A stretch of 64,000 nucleotides of DNA from NCBI RefSeq assembly GCF_916619195.1, contig NZ_CAKAKL010000001.1:1-64000 (forward strand). Direction: 5' to 3'. The first letter of the stretch is position 1. Every line of letters begins with the position of its first letter. The translations under genes and the position numbers were made by a program. Origin of the DNA: Inquilinus sp. Marseille-Q2685 (GTDB taxonomy: Bacteria; Pseudomonadota; Alphaproteobacteria; DSM-16000; Inquilinaceae). Under the pieces are notes generated by a model, which ran no database searches, was not told where the DNA came from, and saw nothing but the letters and a program-made list of their open reading frames with translations. Positions 34,392-43,614 of the stretch are shown here, piece by piece.

Positions 34392-35603
34392 CTACTGTCC
34401 GCCCAATGCGCGATACACCTTGAGCCCGGCGCGGCCGGTCTGCGGCAGGCCCAGGCGCTGCTCCGCCGCCGAGATCGCGGCCCGGGTGGCCGGGCCGATC
34501 TTGCCGTCCGCCTGGCCGCCGATGTCGTAGCCCTGGGCCAGCAGCAGCTGCTGCAGCCGCAGGCGCTGGGCCCGCGACAGGCCGGGATCGTCGGTCGGCC
34601 ACGGCGTGCGCAGCGCCGGCCCGCCGGCCAGCCGGTCGGCGAGGTGGGAAATGGCGAGCGCGTAGGATTCCGCGGCGTTGTAGGAGTAGATGGCGTCGAA
34701 GTTGCGGAACACCAGGAAGCCCGGCCCCTGTGGCCCGGCCGGCAGCAGCAGGCCGGCCTGGGCGTTGCCGGACAGCGGCGCGCCGTCGGCGCGAACCACG
34801 CCGCGGCGGGCCCAGGCCGACAGCGGGTCCTTCTCCTTGCGTCCGGTCGGGCCGTTGTAGCCGGCCGGGACCTTGACCTCGATCATCCAGGGCTGGCCCT
34901 GCTGCCAGCCGGAGCGCTTCAGGGAGTTGGCGGTGGAACCGAGCGCGTCGGCCACCGAATTGACCAGGTCGCGCCGCCCGTCGCCGTCGAAATCGACCGC
35001 CAGGCGCTGATAGGTCGAGGGGATGAACTGGGTCTGGCCGAAGGCGCCGGCCCAGGATCCGTACAGCTCGTCCAGCCGCAGGTCGCCGGCGCTGACCAGC
35101 TTCAGCGCCGCCATCAGCTCGCCGCGCCAGAAATCGGTGCGCCGCTCGCCGGCGCAGACCAGCGTGGCCAGGGCATGCGGCAGGAAATAGTTGCCGCGCT
35201 CCTTGCCGTAGTCGCTCTCGACGCCCCAGACCGCGGCGATCACGGTGCGATCGACGCCGTAGCGCTGCTCCGCCTGCTGCAGCACGCGGCCGTATTTCGA
35301 CATCATCGCCCGGCCGTCGGCGATGCGCTGGTCGTCGACCAGGAAGGCCAGGTAGTCCCAGATCGGCGTCACGAATTCCGGCTGCGCCTGCGAGAAGCGC
35401 AGCACCTTGTCGTCCGGCTGGGTCAGCCCGTCGAAGGCGCGGGCGGCGACGTCGCGGTCGACCCCGGCCTTCGCTGCGGCGTCGGCCAGGCCGGCGACGC
35501 AGGAGCCGAAATCGGCCAGGGCCGGGCCGGCGGCCAGGAGCGGCAGGAGGCCGAGCAGCGCCGCCCCGACATTCCGGCCGGATCCGAACAGGCGAGACGT
35601 CAT
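34392..35603 (-). CDS. Lytic murein transglycosylase (MltB/SLT_2) with peptidoglycan-binding domain
   Basis: A 403-residue exported enzyme. A signal peptide (hydrophobic NVGAALLGLLPLLAAGPALA, cleavage near ALA) leads into FGSCVAGLADAAAKAGVDRDVAARAFDGL. The SLT_2 catalytic domain includes AAVWGVESDYG with the catalytic Glu, then GSWAGAFGQTQFIPSTYQRLAVDFDGDGRRDL with its Ca-loop-like segment. A C-terminal PG_binding_1 repeat (RAQRLRLQQLLLAQGYDIGGQADGKIGPATRAAISAAEQRLGL) anchors it to the wall. It cleaves glycan strands to 1,6-anhydromuropeptides in the periplasm. GGAGGAAGGG lies just before the ATG. Confidence 0.93.
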   Translation of the reverse strand: MTSRLFGSGRNVGAALLGLLPLLAAGPALADFGSCVAGLADAAAKAGVDRDVAARAFDGLTQPDDKVLRFSQAQPEFVTPIWDYLAFLVDDQRIADGRAMMSKYGRVLQQAEQRYGVDRTVIAAVWGVESDYGKERGNYFLPHALATLVCAGERRTDFWRGELMAALKLVSAGDLRLDELYGSWAGAFGQTQFIPSTYQRLAVDFDGDGRRDLVNSVADALGSTANSLKRSGWQQGQPWMIEVKVPAGYNGPTGRKEKDPLSAWARRGVVRADGAPLSGNAQAGLLLPAGPQGPGFLVFRNFDAIYSYNAAESYALAISHLADRLAGGPALRTPWPTDDPGLSRAQRLRLQQLLLAQGYDIGGQADGKIGPATRAAISAAEQRLGLPQTGRAGLKVYRALGGQ

Positions 35604-35699
35604 ACCCTTCCTCCACGCGATGGAATCTGCGCGCCGTGGCGCGGCGGCGCGATCCTGTCCCATCCGGGCGGCGGGCACAACCCGCGCGAGGGCGCCCGG

Positions 35700-36341
35700 T
35701 CAGGCCGCCGCCTCGGGCCAGACCCGGGCGGGACGGTCGGTGTCGATCTCGTAGTCGGTGGCATAGCGGTCGAAGAAGCCGCGCCCCAGCCGGCGGGCCT
35801 CGGCCAGCGGGTCCAGCGGGTCGCGCCGCACTTCGCCGCGGGCGTTGCCGTAGCCATGCACCACCCCGGCGAATCGCGACCGGGTGTAGCGGCTGTATTC
35901 CCGGATCTGCTGCACGATGGCGGCGGAGACCGTGGGATAGGCCTCCTCGGAGCTGAGCACGAGGCCGATCCGCTTGCCGGTCATCCGCGCCTTGACGCTT
36001 TCGGATTCGGGGTAGGAGGCGGCGACGTAGCAGAACATCCGGTCGAAGAAGGCCTTGAGCTGGGCCGACATGCCGTACCAGTAGATCGGCGTGGCCAGGA
36101 CCAGCCCGTCGGCGGCGAGGAACCGGTCGAGGAACAGCGACCTGTACCCGTCGTCGATGGCGCAGCTGCCGTCCGGCCGGCGGCACTGCCGGCAGTCGCG
36201 CAGGAAGGCGCCGATCTCGTCGGCCAGATGGGCCGTTTCGGCGACATGGCCGGCTTCGGCCAGTCCGGCCGCGACCGCTCCGGCGAGGACGGCGGAGTTC
36301 CCTTCGCGCCGGGGGCTGGAGCTGAGAATGAGGACCTTCAT
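35700..36341 (-). CDS. NAD(P)H-dependent FMN reductase, flavodoxin fold
   Basis: A 213-residue flavodoxin-like reductase. MKVLILSSSPRREGNSAVLAGAVAAGL gives the FMN phosphate loop (SSPR-x-x-G-N-S). CRQCRRPDGSCAIDD contributes a cysteine cluster, and ATPIYWYGMSAQLKAFFDRM is the diagnostic P-I-Y-W-Y-G-M/S block of this iron-sulfur-flavoprotein-like family. VLSSEE follows. It is divergent from an HxlR regulator with a palindrome between them, a common pair for quinone or electrophile responses. The ATG at 36341 has GAGGAGACGG upstream. Confidence 0.88.
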   Translation of the reverse strand: MKVLILSSSPRREGNSAVLAGAVAAGLAEAGHVAETAHLADEIGAFLRDCRQCRRPDGSCAIDDGYRSLFLDRFLAADGLVLATPIYWYGMSAQLKAFFDRMFCYVAASYPESESVKARMTGKRIGLVLSSEEAYPTVSAAIVQQIREYSRYTRSRFAGVVHGYGNARGEVRRDPLDPLAEARRLGRGFFDRYATDYEIDTDRPARVWPEAAA

Positions 36342-36368
36342 CCGTCTCCTCACGAGGCTTGCAATCCG

Positions 36369-36388
36369 CGATACGGTTCCATGTATCG
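36369..36388. promoter_or_regulatory. Inverted repeat CGATAC-N8-GTATCG between divergent genes
   Basis: The 6-bp arms (36369-36374 and 36383-36388) lie in the 89-nt gap between the flavoprotein and HxlR genes. HxlR regulators bind such inverted repeats with short spacers. Assignment is by position. Confidence 0.5.
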
Positions 36389-36430
36389 GGAAAGGGCCCC
36401 CGGCCCGCAATTACGCACCTCGAGGTAACC

Positions 36431-36826
36431 ATGGCGCCTCCGGATTCCGCCGAACCGGCCTCCATGCCGGATGTCTTCGACGAGACCTGCTCGGCCCGCC
36501 ACGCGCTGGAGCTGGTCGCGTCGAAATGGTCGGTGCTGATCCTCTCCGCCCTGGCCGGCGGGCCGATGCGCAATGCCGCCCTGCTGTGCCGGATCGGCGG
36601 CATCTCGCAGAAGATGCTGGCCCAGACCCTGCGCGACCTGGAGCGCAACGGCCTCGTGCTGCGCCAGGACTTCCACACCGCCCGGCCCTGCGTCGAATAC
36701 CGGCTCAGCCCCCTCGGCGAATCCCTGAGCGAGACCCTGACGGCCCTGGACCGCTGGGCCGAGCGCAACTTCCCGGCGCTGGATGCCGCCCGGGAGGCGT
36801 TCGACAAGCGGGAGGCGGAGGAGTAG
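36431..36826 (+). CDS. HxlR family transcriptional regulator
   Basis: A 131-residue winged-helix protein. CSARHALELVASKWSVLILSALAGGPMRNAALLCRIGGISQKMLAQTLRDLERNGLVLRQDFHTARPCVEYRLSPLGESL contains the HxlR core: KW-x-V-LIL-x-L, the ISQKML-x-QTLRDLE recognition helix and VEYRLSPLG wing. A Cys at residue 20 (ETCSARHA) is placed where redox-sensing members such as YodB/HypR keep theirs. GAGG precedes the ATG. It likely controls the divergent flavoprotein. Confidence 0.9.
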   Translation: MAPPDSAEPASMPDVFDETCSARHALELVASKWSVLILSALAGGPMRNAALLCRIGGISQKMLAQTLRDLERNGLVLRQDFHTARPCVEYRLSPLGESLSETLTALDRWAERNFPALDAAREAFDKREAEE

Positions 36827-36832
36827 GGCGGT

Positions 36833-36973
36833 CTATCCGTGGCCGGGCGCGGGGCCCGGTCTCGGCGGTCCGAACCGGCCGCCGATGCCGTAGCCGGTGC
36901 GCACGATCTCCATCAGCTCCCGGATCACGCGCTCCAGCTCGTCCTCTGCCTCGGAAATCGGCTCCCAATCCAT
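36833..36973 (-). CDS. Small uncharacterised protein (46 aa)
   Basis: An ATG preceded by CGGAGGCACGT (a near-perfect Shine-Dalgarno at 6-7 nt) opens a 46-codon frame: MDWEPISEAEDELERVIREL, then MEIVRTGYGIGGRFGPPRPG and a stop. The N-terminal half is an acidic amphipathic helix, the C-terminal half Gly/Pro-rich. Third positions follow the genome's GC bias. It is convergent with the HxlR gene and divergent from the aminotransferase gene. I do not recognise the family. The gene call rests on the ribosome site and codon bias. Confidence 0.55.
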   Translation of the reverse strand: MDWEPISEAEDELERVIRELMEIVRTGYGIGGRFGPPRPGPAPGHG

Positions 36974-37141
36974 ACGTGCCTCCGGCCCGACCGTGCCGGC
37001 CGACTCTTACATCGCGCCCGCCGTTCGGCTATCGGCTGATGCGGAAATTCGCCGATGCCCTGAAGGAGGAGCCGCCGGTCGGTTCCCGGCCGCAGAATGA
37101 ACTGAATAATTCTGTGTATTGATCCAGAGACTTCATGTTTG

Positions 37142-38371
37142 ATGGAGAATCTTCTGGACGCACGGATCGGCCGCGTGATTACGTCGCCGATCATGGTCAA
37201 CACGATCTTCCGCGACTGCGGCACCTCCGTCTTCGAAGCCATGTCCCGCCTGGCGGCGGAGCTGGGCGCGATCAATCTCGGCCAGGGCTTCCCGGAGGCG
37301 CTGGAGCCGCCGGAGCTGGTCGAGGCCGCGATCGCGGCCCTGCGCTCCGGCCCGCACCAATACCCGCCGATGCTCGGCGTACCGGCGCTGCGCCAGGCGG
37401 TGGCGGAGCATGCCGGGCGCTTCTGGGACCTCGACCTCGATTGGGAGCGGGAGGTGCTGGTCACCTCCGGCGCCACCGAGGCGATCGGCGACTGCTTCCT
37501 CGGCCTGCTGAACCCGGGCGACGAGGTGATCGTCTTCCAGCCGGCCTATGACTGCTACGGCACCATGATCCGCCGCGCTGGCGGCGTGCCGGTGCCGGTG
37601 CGGTTGCAGCCGCCGGGCTGGGACCTGCCGCGGCAGGAGCTGGCCGACGCGATCACGCCGCGCACCCGGATGATCGTGCTGAACACGCCGATGAACCCCT
37701 GCGGCAAGATCTTCGACCGGGACGAGCTGGCCTTCATCGCCGGCCTGCTGGATCGGCACGACCTGGTCGCGATCTGCGACGAGGTGTACGAGCACCTGAC
37801 CTTCGACGGCCGCCGCCATTTGCCGCTGATGGCGCTGCCGCAGGCGCGGGGCCGCTGCCTGCGCATCGGCTCGGCCGGCAAGACCTTCTCGGTCACCGGC
37901 TGGAAGGTCGGTTACGTCATGGGCGACGCCGACCTGCTGGCCCCGGTCGCCCGCGCCCACCAGTTCCTGACCTTCACCACCCCGCCGGCGCTGCAGGCGG
38001 CGGTGGCCGAAGGGCTGCGGCTCGGCGACGGCTACTATGACCGGCTGCGCGCGACGCTGCAGCAGCGCCGCGACCTGCTGGCCGACGGCCTGCGCGACGC
38101 CGGCTTCGACGTGCTGGACTGCCCCTCGACCTATTTCCTCTGCGTCGACATCGCCGGGCTCGACCCGGCCGGCGACGACATCGCCTTCTGCGACGCGCTG
38201 CTGCGGCAATCCGGCGTCGCCGCGGTGCCGGTCAGCACCTTCTATGCCGGCCGCGACATGCGCCGCCTGATCCGCCTCTGCTTCGCCAAGCGGCAGGAAA
38301 CGCTCGAGACGGCGGTCGCACGCCTCGGCGCTTGGCGCGAAGGCGGGGAGGGCTGGCGCCGGGCGTCGTGA
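37142..38371 (+). CDS. Class I/II PLP-dependent aminotransferase
   Basis: A 409-residue fold-type I aminotransferase resembling methionine/kynurenine aminotransferases. Seen: INLGQGFPEALEPPELVEAA, the substrate-end motif HQYPPMLGVPALRQAVAEH, VTSGATEAIGDCFLGLLNPGDEVIVFQPAYDCY, LNTPMNPCGKIF (the NP-x-x-P loop is NPCGK), ICDEVYEHLTFDG and SAGKTFSVTGWKVGYVMG with the Schiff-base Lys. The C-terminal Arg appears in MRRLIRLCFAK. An internal ATG at 37193 would give the more usual N-terminus MVNTIFRDCGTSVFEAMS; the start is uncertain. No operon partner is evident. Confidence 0.88.
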   Translation: MENLLDARIGRVITSPIMVNTIFRDCGTSVFEAMSRLAAELGAINLGQGFPEALEPPELVEAAIAALRSGPHQYPPMLGVPALRQAVAEHAGRFWDLDLDWEREVLVTSGATEAIGDCFLGLLNPGDEVIVFQPAYDCYGTMIRRAGGVPVPVRLQPPGWDLPRQELADAITPRTRMIVLNTPMNPCGKIFDRDELAFIAGLLDRHDLVAICDEVYEHLTFDGRRHLPLMALPQARGRCLRIGSAGKTFSVTGWKVGYVMGDADLLAPVARAHQFLTFTTPPALQAAVAEGLRLGDGYYDRLRATLQQRRDLLADGLRDAGFDVLDCPSTYFLCVDIAGLDPAGDDIAFCDALLRQSGVAAVPVSTFYAGRDMRRLIRLCFAKRQETLETAVARLGAWREGGEGWRRAS

Positions 38372-38429
38372 TCGGAGCGGGGGAGCCTCATACCAGCGAG
38401 CTCTGAACCAACCTTTCCAGTCCCTTCCT

Positions 38430-38520
38430 CGTCATCGCGAGGAGCGAAGCGACATGGCGATCCAGGGGCCGGTGCGAGCCGCCCTGGATGGCCACGCCCC
38501 TTCGGGGCTCGCCATGACGG
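38430..38520. repeat. Dispersed palindromic repeat, family A (copy 3)
   Basis: CGTCATCGCGAGGAGCG ... ATCCAGGGGCCGGTGCGAGCC ... GGATGGCCACG ... GGGGCTCGCCATGACGG. It lies between the convergent aminotransferase and aldo/keto reductase genes. Confidence 0.85.
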
Positions 38521-38543
38521 GTCAATATTTCCGGCCGTTGTGA

Positions 38544-39533
38544 TCAGATCTGCACCGACGTCATCCCGGCGGCGGGATAGCGCGTGCCGGCGGCGGCGCC
38601 GGGCGGGATCGCGGCGTCCAGACGGGCCAGGTCCTCCGGCGTCAGCGTCACCTGCAGGGCGCCGAGATTCTCCTCCAGCCGCGCGATCGACCGGGTGCCG
38701 GGGATCGCCACCACGTCGTCGCCCTGGGCCAGCACCCAGGCCAGGGCCAGCTGCGACGGCGCGCAGCCCTTCTCGGCCGCCAGCGCCTCGAAACGGTCGA
38801 CCAGGGCACGGTTGTGGGCGAAGTTCTCGGGCTGGAAGCGCGGATGCGCCGCCCGGCGGCCGTCGATCTGCGAGATGTCCTGGATCGCGCCGGCCAGGAA
38901 GCCGCGGCCGAGCGGGGAATAGCCGACGAAGCCGATCCCGAGCGCCCGTGTGACCGCCCGCGTCGCCTCCGCCTCGGCCCGGTACAGCAGCGAGTATTCG
39001 GTCTGCACCGCCGCGATCGGATGCACGGCATGGGCCCGGCGGATGGTGTCCGCCCCGGCCTCGGACAGGCCGAGATGGCGGACCTTGCCCTGCTCGACCA
39101 GCCGGGCCATGGCGCCGACCGTCTCCTCGATCGGCACCGCCGGGTCGACCCGGTGCTGGTAGTACAGGTCGATGATGTCGACGCCCAGACGCCGCAGGCT
39201 GGCCTCGCAGGCCTGGGCCACGTATTCGGGCCGGCCGTCGACGCCGTTCGGCTGGCCGTCGCGCCGGATCTGGCCGAACTTCGTGACCAGCACCACGCGG
39301 TCGCGCCGGCCCTTGATGGCGCGGCCCAGCAGCTCCTCATTGTGGCCCCAGCCATACATGTCGGCGCTGTCGAGATGGTCGACGCCGAGGTCGATGGCGC
39401 GGCGGATGAGGTCTTCCGAGGCCGCGTCGTCGGCGGCGCCGTAGACGCCCGAGAGCGGCATCAGCCCGAGCCCAATGGCGGAGACATCGAGGCCGCCGAG
39501 CCGGCGATGCGCGATGCTGGGAACCGTCGTCAT
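38544..39533 (-). CDS. Aldo/keto reductase
   Basis: A 329-residue TIM-barrel NADPH reductase. The catalytic tetrad is visible: Asp and Tyr in [18 protein letters not shown], Lys in VLVTKFG, His in [10 protein letters not shown]. Cofactor contacts are in [13 protein letters not shown] and [18 protein letters not shown]. It belongs to the AKR13-like group that reduces aldehydes, methylglyoxal or plant-derived carbonyls. The ATG at 39533 is preceded by GGAAGGACGG. It is followed (upstream in transcription) at 150 nt by the hydroxyacid dehydrogenase gene on the same strand. Confidence 0.92.
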   Translation of the reverse strand: MTTVPSIAHRRLGGLDVSAIGLGLMPLSGVYGAADDAASEDLIRRAIDLGVDHLDSADMYGWGHNEELLGRAIKGRRDRVVLVTKFGQIRRDGQPNGVDGRPEYVAQACEASLRRLGVDIIDLYYQHRVDPAVPIEETVGAMARLVEQGKVRHLGLSEAGADTIRRAHAVHPIAAVQTEYSLLYRAEAEATRAVTRALGIGFVGYSPLGRGFLAGAIQDISQIDGRRAAHPRFQPENFAHNRALVDRFEALAAEKGCAPSQLALAWVLAQGDDVVAIPGTRSIARLEENLGALQVTLTPEDLARLDAAIPPGAAAGTRYPAAGMTSVQI

Positions 39534-39686
39534 GCGTCCGTCCTTCCGATCAGGCTGGTCTGGTGGCGCGTTCTGCGGGGGCGGCCGCGGCGGGGCAGGG
39601 GATGCCGGCGCGGACGGGCCGTTTCCGGTCAGTCTGCCTCGCATACGGCGGAAGGCCAAGCTCGTCGGTGGTCCAAGGTCCGGACG

Positions 39687-40673
39687 TCAGCCCTTCGGCG
39701 CGCCCGCCACCAGGTTGAACGGCTTGTCCTGCTGGAAGGCGTCGATCAGGTCGATCAACTGGTCGGCCAGGGCCTGCATGGCGTTGCGGCCGGCCCAGGC
39801 GACATGCGGGGTCAGGATGAAGTTCGGCAGATCCAACAGCTTCATCAGCGGCGTATCGGTCGGCGGCGGCTCCGGCATCGCCACGTCGAAGCCGGCACCG
39901 CCGATGCGGCCGGTCCGCAGCGCCTCGGTCAGCGCGTCCTCGTCCACCAGCCCGCCGCGGGCGGTGTTGATCAGCAGCGCCTCCGGCCTCATCCGGGCGA
40001 ACTCCGCGGCGCCGATCAGGCCGCGCGTCTCCGGCCGCAGCGGGCAGTGCAGCGAGATCACGTCGCTGGTCTCGATCACCTCGTCGAACGGAACGCGCCC
40101 ATCGGCTGGCGCCGCGTCGCCCTTGCGGCCGGCGAAGACCACGTCCATGCCGAAGGCGCGGCCGATCGTCGCCACCGCGCTGCCCAGCGACCCGCCGCCG
40201 ATCAGCCCCAGCCGGGCGCCGTGCAGGTCCAGGATCGGGTGGTCGAAGAAGCAGAACTGCTTCGCCTCCTGCCAGCGCCCGGCCTCGACCGAGCGGCGAT
40301 AGGGCAGCAGCGACCGGCGCAGCGCCAGGATCAGGGCGAAGACATGCTCCGGCACCGTGTGCACGGCATAGCCGCGGATGTTGCAGACCGCGATGCCGTG
40401 GCGGTCGCACCAGGCGGTGTCGACGCAGTCGGTGCCGGTGGCGGCGACCGCAATCAGGCGGAGGTCCGGCAGCCGCTCCAGCACCGGCTCGCGCAGCGGC
40501 ACCTTGTTGATCACCGCGACGCTCGCGCCCCGCAGCCGCTCCTGCACCTGCTCCGGCGCGGTCCGCTGATGCTCCTCCCAGCGATGCGGGAAGGCGGGCG
40601 GCCGCAGCCGGATCGCCGGGGCCAGGGTCTCGCGGTCGAGGAAGACGATCTTCGGGTTCGGCGGCAGCGTCAT
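39687..40673 (-). CDS. D-isomer 2-hydroxyacid dehydrogenase (glycerate dehydrogenase-like)
   Basis: A 328-residue NAD(P)-dependent dehydrogenase. VAATGTDCVD and AVCNIRGYAVHTVPEHVFALILAL form the substrate-domain core, and LHGARLGLIGGGSLGSAVATIGRAFGMDVVFAGR is the Rossmann motif (G-x-G-x-x-G as GGGSLG). INTARGGLVDEDALTEAL holds the catalytic Arg, GGAGFDV the Asp/Glu region and ILTPHVAWAG the catalytic His. Activity would be interconversion of a 2-oxoacid such as hydroxypyruvate or glyoxylate with its D-hydroxyacid. It is divergent from the DMGDH-like gene, 199 nt away. Confidence 0.9.
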   Translation of the reverse strand: MTLPPNPKIVFLDRETLAPAIRLRPPAFPHRWEEHQRTAPEQVQERLRGASVAVINKVPLREPVLERLPDLRLIAVAATGTDCVDTAWCDRHGIAVCNIRGYAVHTVPEHVFALILALRRSLLPYRRSVEAGRWQEAKQFCFFDHPILDLHGARLGLIGGGSLGSAVATIGRAFGMDVVFAGRKGDAAPADGRVPFDEVIETSDVISLHCPLRPETRGLIGAAEFARMRPEALLINTARGGLVDEDALTEALRTGRIGGAGFDVAMPEPPPTDTPLMKLLDLPNFILTPHVAWAGRNAMQALADQLIDLIDAFQQDKPFNLVAGAPKG

Positions 40674-40872
40674 GTCGGGCCTCGCGGGAATCTGCCGCCA
40701 GCATGCCGATCCCGACGCCGACGGCCAGTCCGATTGCGACATGCCCGATGTCCGGGGCCGGCGTTTGGCGGGCCTGCGACATCACAGGTCGCGGCTGGGT
40801 TAGCCCGGAACCGGCCCCGCCCGGACACTCGCGTCAGGATGGCCGGATGGGCCCGCAGGGAGCGGTTCGAAG

Positions 40873-43383
40873 ATGAAGTCGACAGCGCGCGTGGTGGTGA
40901 TCGGCGGCGGCGTGGTGGGCGTGGGCACGCTCTATCACTTGGCCAAGAAGGGCTGGACGGACGTCGTCCTGATCGAGCGCAGGGAACTGACCTCGGGCTC
41001 GACCTGGCATGCCGCCGGCCTCTTGCCGCTGTTCAACATGAGCTACTCGGTCGGGCAGATCCACAAATACTCGGTCAGGCTCTACAACGCGCTCGAGGCC
41101 GAGACCGGCCAGCATGTCGGCTTCCGCCAGGTCTCCAACATCCGCCTCGCCCGGACGAAGGACCGCTGGGACGAGTTCATGTACTACAAGGGCGTGGCCG
41201 ACACGATCGGGGTCAAGGTCAACATCCTGACCCCGGCCCAGGTCAAGGAGATCTGGCCGCTCTGCGAGACCGACGGCATCATCGGCGCGATCCAGCATCC
41301 GGATGACGGCTACATCCAGCCGGCCGACCTGACCCAGGCCTTCGCCAAGGGCGCCCGGACGATGGGGGCCGAAATTTACCGCTTCACCACCGTCCTCGGC
41401 ATCGAGCAGACGCCGTCCGGAGAATGGCTGGTCAAGACCGACAAGGGCGACATCACCTGCGAGCATGTGGTCTCGGCTTCCGGCAACTTCGCCCGCCGCA
41501 CCGGCGCCATGGTCGGACTGGACGTGCCGGTGATCCCGGTCGAGCACCAGTACATCGTCACCGAGCCGCATCCGGCGGTGCAGGAGCGGCACCGCCAGGG
41601 CCTGCCGGAGATGGGCGTGCTGCGTGAGGCCGACAGCTCCTGGTACCTGCGCGAGGAGGCCGGCGGCTTCATCCTCGGCCCCTATGAGCCGGGCGCGCCC
41701 TGCTGCTATGTCGACGGGCCGGACGACCAGTCGGAATACGAGCTGTTCCAGGAGGATCTGGAGCGGCTGGCGCCGCATATCGAGACCGCGATCGCCCGCG
41801 TGCCGGCCTTCGGCGAGGTCGGGGTCAAGAAGGTCTACAACGGCGCCATCGCCTATACCCCGGACGGCAGCCCGATCATCGGGCCCGCCTGGGGCCTGCG
41901 GAACTTCTGGCTGAACGAGGGCCACAGCTTCGGCGTCACCGCCGCCGGCGGCGCCGGCTGGCAGCTGGCCGAGTGGATCGTCGAGGGCGAGCCCTCGATC
42001 GACATGATGGGCGTCGACCCGCGCCGCTTCGGCCCCTACGCCTCGCGCGGCTATCTCCGCACCAAGAACGAGGAGGCCTACGCCAACGTCTTCACCGTCC
42101 ACTACCCGGACGAGGAGCGGGCGGCGGCGCGGCCGCTGAAGCGGGCGCCCTGCTACGACCGGATGAAGGCGCTCGGCGCGGTGTTCGGAACCGTCTACGG
42201 CTGGGAGCGGCCGAACTGGTTCGCGCCCGAGGGCTACAGCCTCAGCGAGGCCGACCTCAACAAGCCGGACACGCTGGTCAACGAGAACCACCCGCCGGTG
42301 GTGCCGGGCGAGCCGATCCGCGAGAAGTGGAGCTTCCGCCGCTCGAACTACTTCGAGTTCGTCGGCCGCGAGGCCCGGCATGTGCACGAGAAGGTCGGCC
42401 TGCTCGACATGTCGGCCTTCGCCAAATACACGGTCGGCGGGCCGGGCGCGGCCGCCTGGCTAGACGGCATCGTCGCCAACCGGGTGCCGAAGAAGCCGGG
42501 CCGCATGACGCTGGCGCATCTGCTGTCGAAGAACGGCGGCGTGCGGTCGGAGTTCACGATCTACTGCGAAGGGCCGAACCGCTACTACCTGGTCGGCGCC
42601 GGCGCTTTCGAGCGGCACGACTGGGACACGCTGCAGAAGCTGCGGCCGCGCGACGGCTCGGTCGAGCTGCAGAAGATCACCACCCAGACCGGCGTCTTCG
42701 TGCTGGCGGGCCCGCATTCCCGCGACCTGCTGCAGAAGGTCACCGACACCGACCTGTCGAACGCCGCTTTCCCCTGGCTGTCGGGCAAGCCGATCAATGT
42801 GGGCATCGCCCAGGCCCAGGCGCTGCGCGTCAACTTCGTCGGCGAGCTGGGGTGGGAGCTGCATCACCCGATCGAGATGCAGAACACCATCTTCGACCTG
42901 CTGATGGATGCCGGCCGCGAGTTCGACCTCAAGCCTTTCGGCATCCGCGCGATGGACTCCCTGCGGCTGGAGAAGTCCTACCGCCTGATCCCGCGCGAAC
43001 TGTCGATCGAATACGCGGCGCTGGAATCCGGGCTCGACCGGTTCGTCCATCCGAACAAGGGCGACTTCATCGGCCGCGACGCGCTGGTGGCCTGGCGCGA
43101 GCGCGGCTTCCGGAACCGCTTCGTCACCCTGGAGGTGCTCGACGTCACCGACGCCGACGCCCGCGGCAACGAGCCGATCACCAGGGGCGGCGAACTGGTC
43201 GGCCGCTGCACCTCGGGCGGCTATGGCTGGCGTCTGGGCAAGTCCCTGGCCCTGGCGATGGTCCGGCCGGATCTCGGAGAGATCGGCACCGAGCTGGACG
43301 TGATCATCCTCGGCAAGCCGCACCGCGCCGTGGTGATCGAGGAATCGCCCTTCGACCCGAACAACGAGAGGCTGCGGGCCTGA
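40873..43383 (+). CDS. Dimethylglycine/sarcosine dehydrogenase-like flavoprotein (DAO + GcvT domains)
   Basis: An 836-residue two-domain enzyme. The N-terminal DAO domain has the FAD motif VVVIGGGVVGVGT (residues 7-19). It also has SGSTWHAAGL, where His46 matches the His that binds FAD covalently in dimethylglycine and sarcosine dehydrogenases. VKKVYNGAIAYTPDGSPIIGPA and LNEGHSFGVTAAGGAGWQLAEW follow. The C-terminal GcvT-like folate domain begins about residue 480 (FEFVGREARHVHEKVGLLDMSAFAKYTV), with FVGELGWELHHP and DSLRLEKSYR near the end. It should oxidatively demethylate an N-methyl amine and pass the C1 unit to tetrahydrofolate. Confidence 0.93.
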   Translation: MKSTARVVVIGGGVVGVGTLYHLAKKGWTDVVLIERRELTSGSTWHAAGLLPLFNMSYSVGQIHKYSVRLYNALEAETGQHVGFRQVSNIRLARTKDRWDEFMYYKGVADTIGVKVNILTPAQVKEIWPLCETDGIIGAIQHPDDGYIQPADLTQAFAKGARTMGAEIYRFTTVLGIEQTPSGEWLVKTDKGDITCEHVVSASGNFARRTGAMVGLDVPVIPVEHQYIVTEPHPAVQERHRQGLPEMGVLREADSSWYLREEAGGFILGPYEPGAPCCYVDGPDDQSEYELFQEDLERLAPHIETAIARVPAFGEVGVKKVYNGAIAYTPDGSPIIGPAWGLRNFWLNEGHSFGVTAAGGAGWQLAEWIVEGEPSIDMMGVDPRRFGPYASRGYLRTKNEEAYANVFTVHYPDEERAAARPLKRAPCYDRMKALGAVFGTVYGWERPNWFAPEGYSLSEADLNKPDTLVNENHPPVVPGEPIREKWSFRRSNYFEFVGREARHVHEKVGLLDMSAFAKYTVGGPGAAAWLDGIVANRVPKKPGRMTLAHLLSKNGGVRSEFTIYCEGPNRYYLVGAGAFERHDWDTLQKLRPRDGSVELQKITTQTGVFVLAGPHSRDLLQKVTDTDLSNAAFPWLSGKPINVGIAQAQALRVNFVGELGWELHHPIEMQNTIFDLLMDAGREFDLKPFGIRAMDSLRLEKSYRLIPRELSIEYAALESGLDRFVHPNKGDFIGRDALVAWRERGFRNRFVTLEVLDVTDADARGNEPITRGGELVGRCTSGGYGWRLGKSLALAMVRPDLGEIGTELDVIILGKPHRAVVIEESPFDPNNERLRA

Positions 43384-43534
43384 GGGCCTGCCGAGCCGCG
43401 GATCAAACTTCCCCTCTTTCGGCTCTGCGGCCGCATGGAATGATGCGCCGCAGAGCCGGGATCTATGACAACATCGTTGCGCCGCGGTAACGGTCTCGAC
43501 GAATCGTCGTCGGCTGTATCAAAACTTTCAATGT

Positions 43535-43554
43535 CATCCTCCAATTGGGGGATG
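43535..43554. promoter_or_regulatory. 20-bp palindrome upstream of PAS_5 gene
   Basis: CATCCTCCAATTGGGGGATG is self-complementary except for one pair and lies 61-80 nt upstream of the PAS_5 start, in an AT-richer stretch. It is a candidate operator. The rest of the 231-nt gap after the DMGDH gene shows nothing definite. Confidence 0.45.
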
Positions 43555-43614
43555 CATAGTTTAGGATGTGAGAGCAGAGTTTTCTCGCGTGTGCGGCGAG
43601 CTTCCTGTGGGGGG

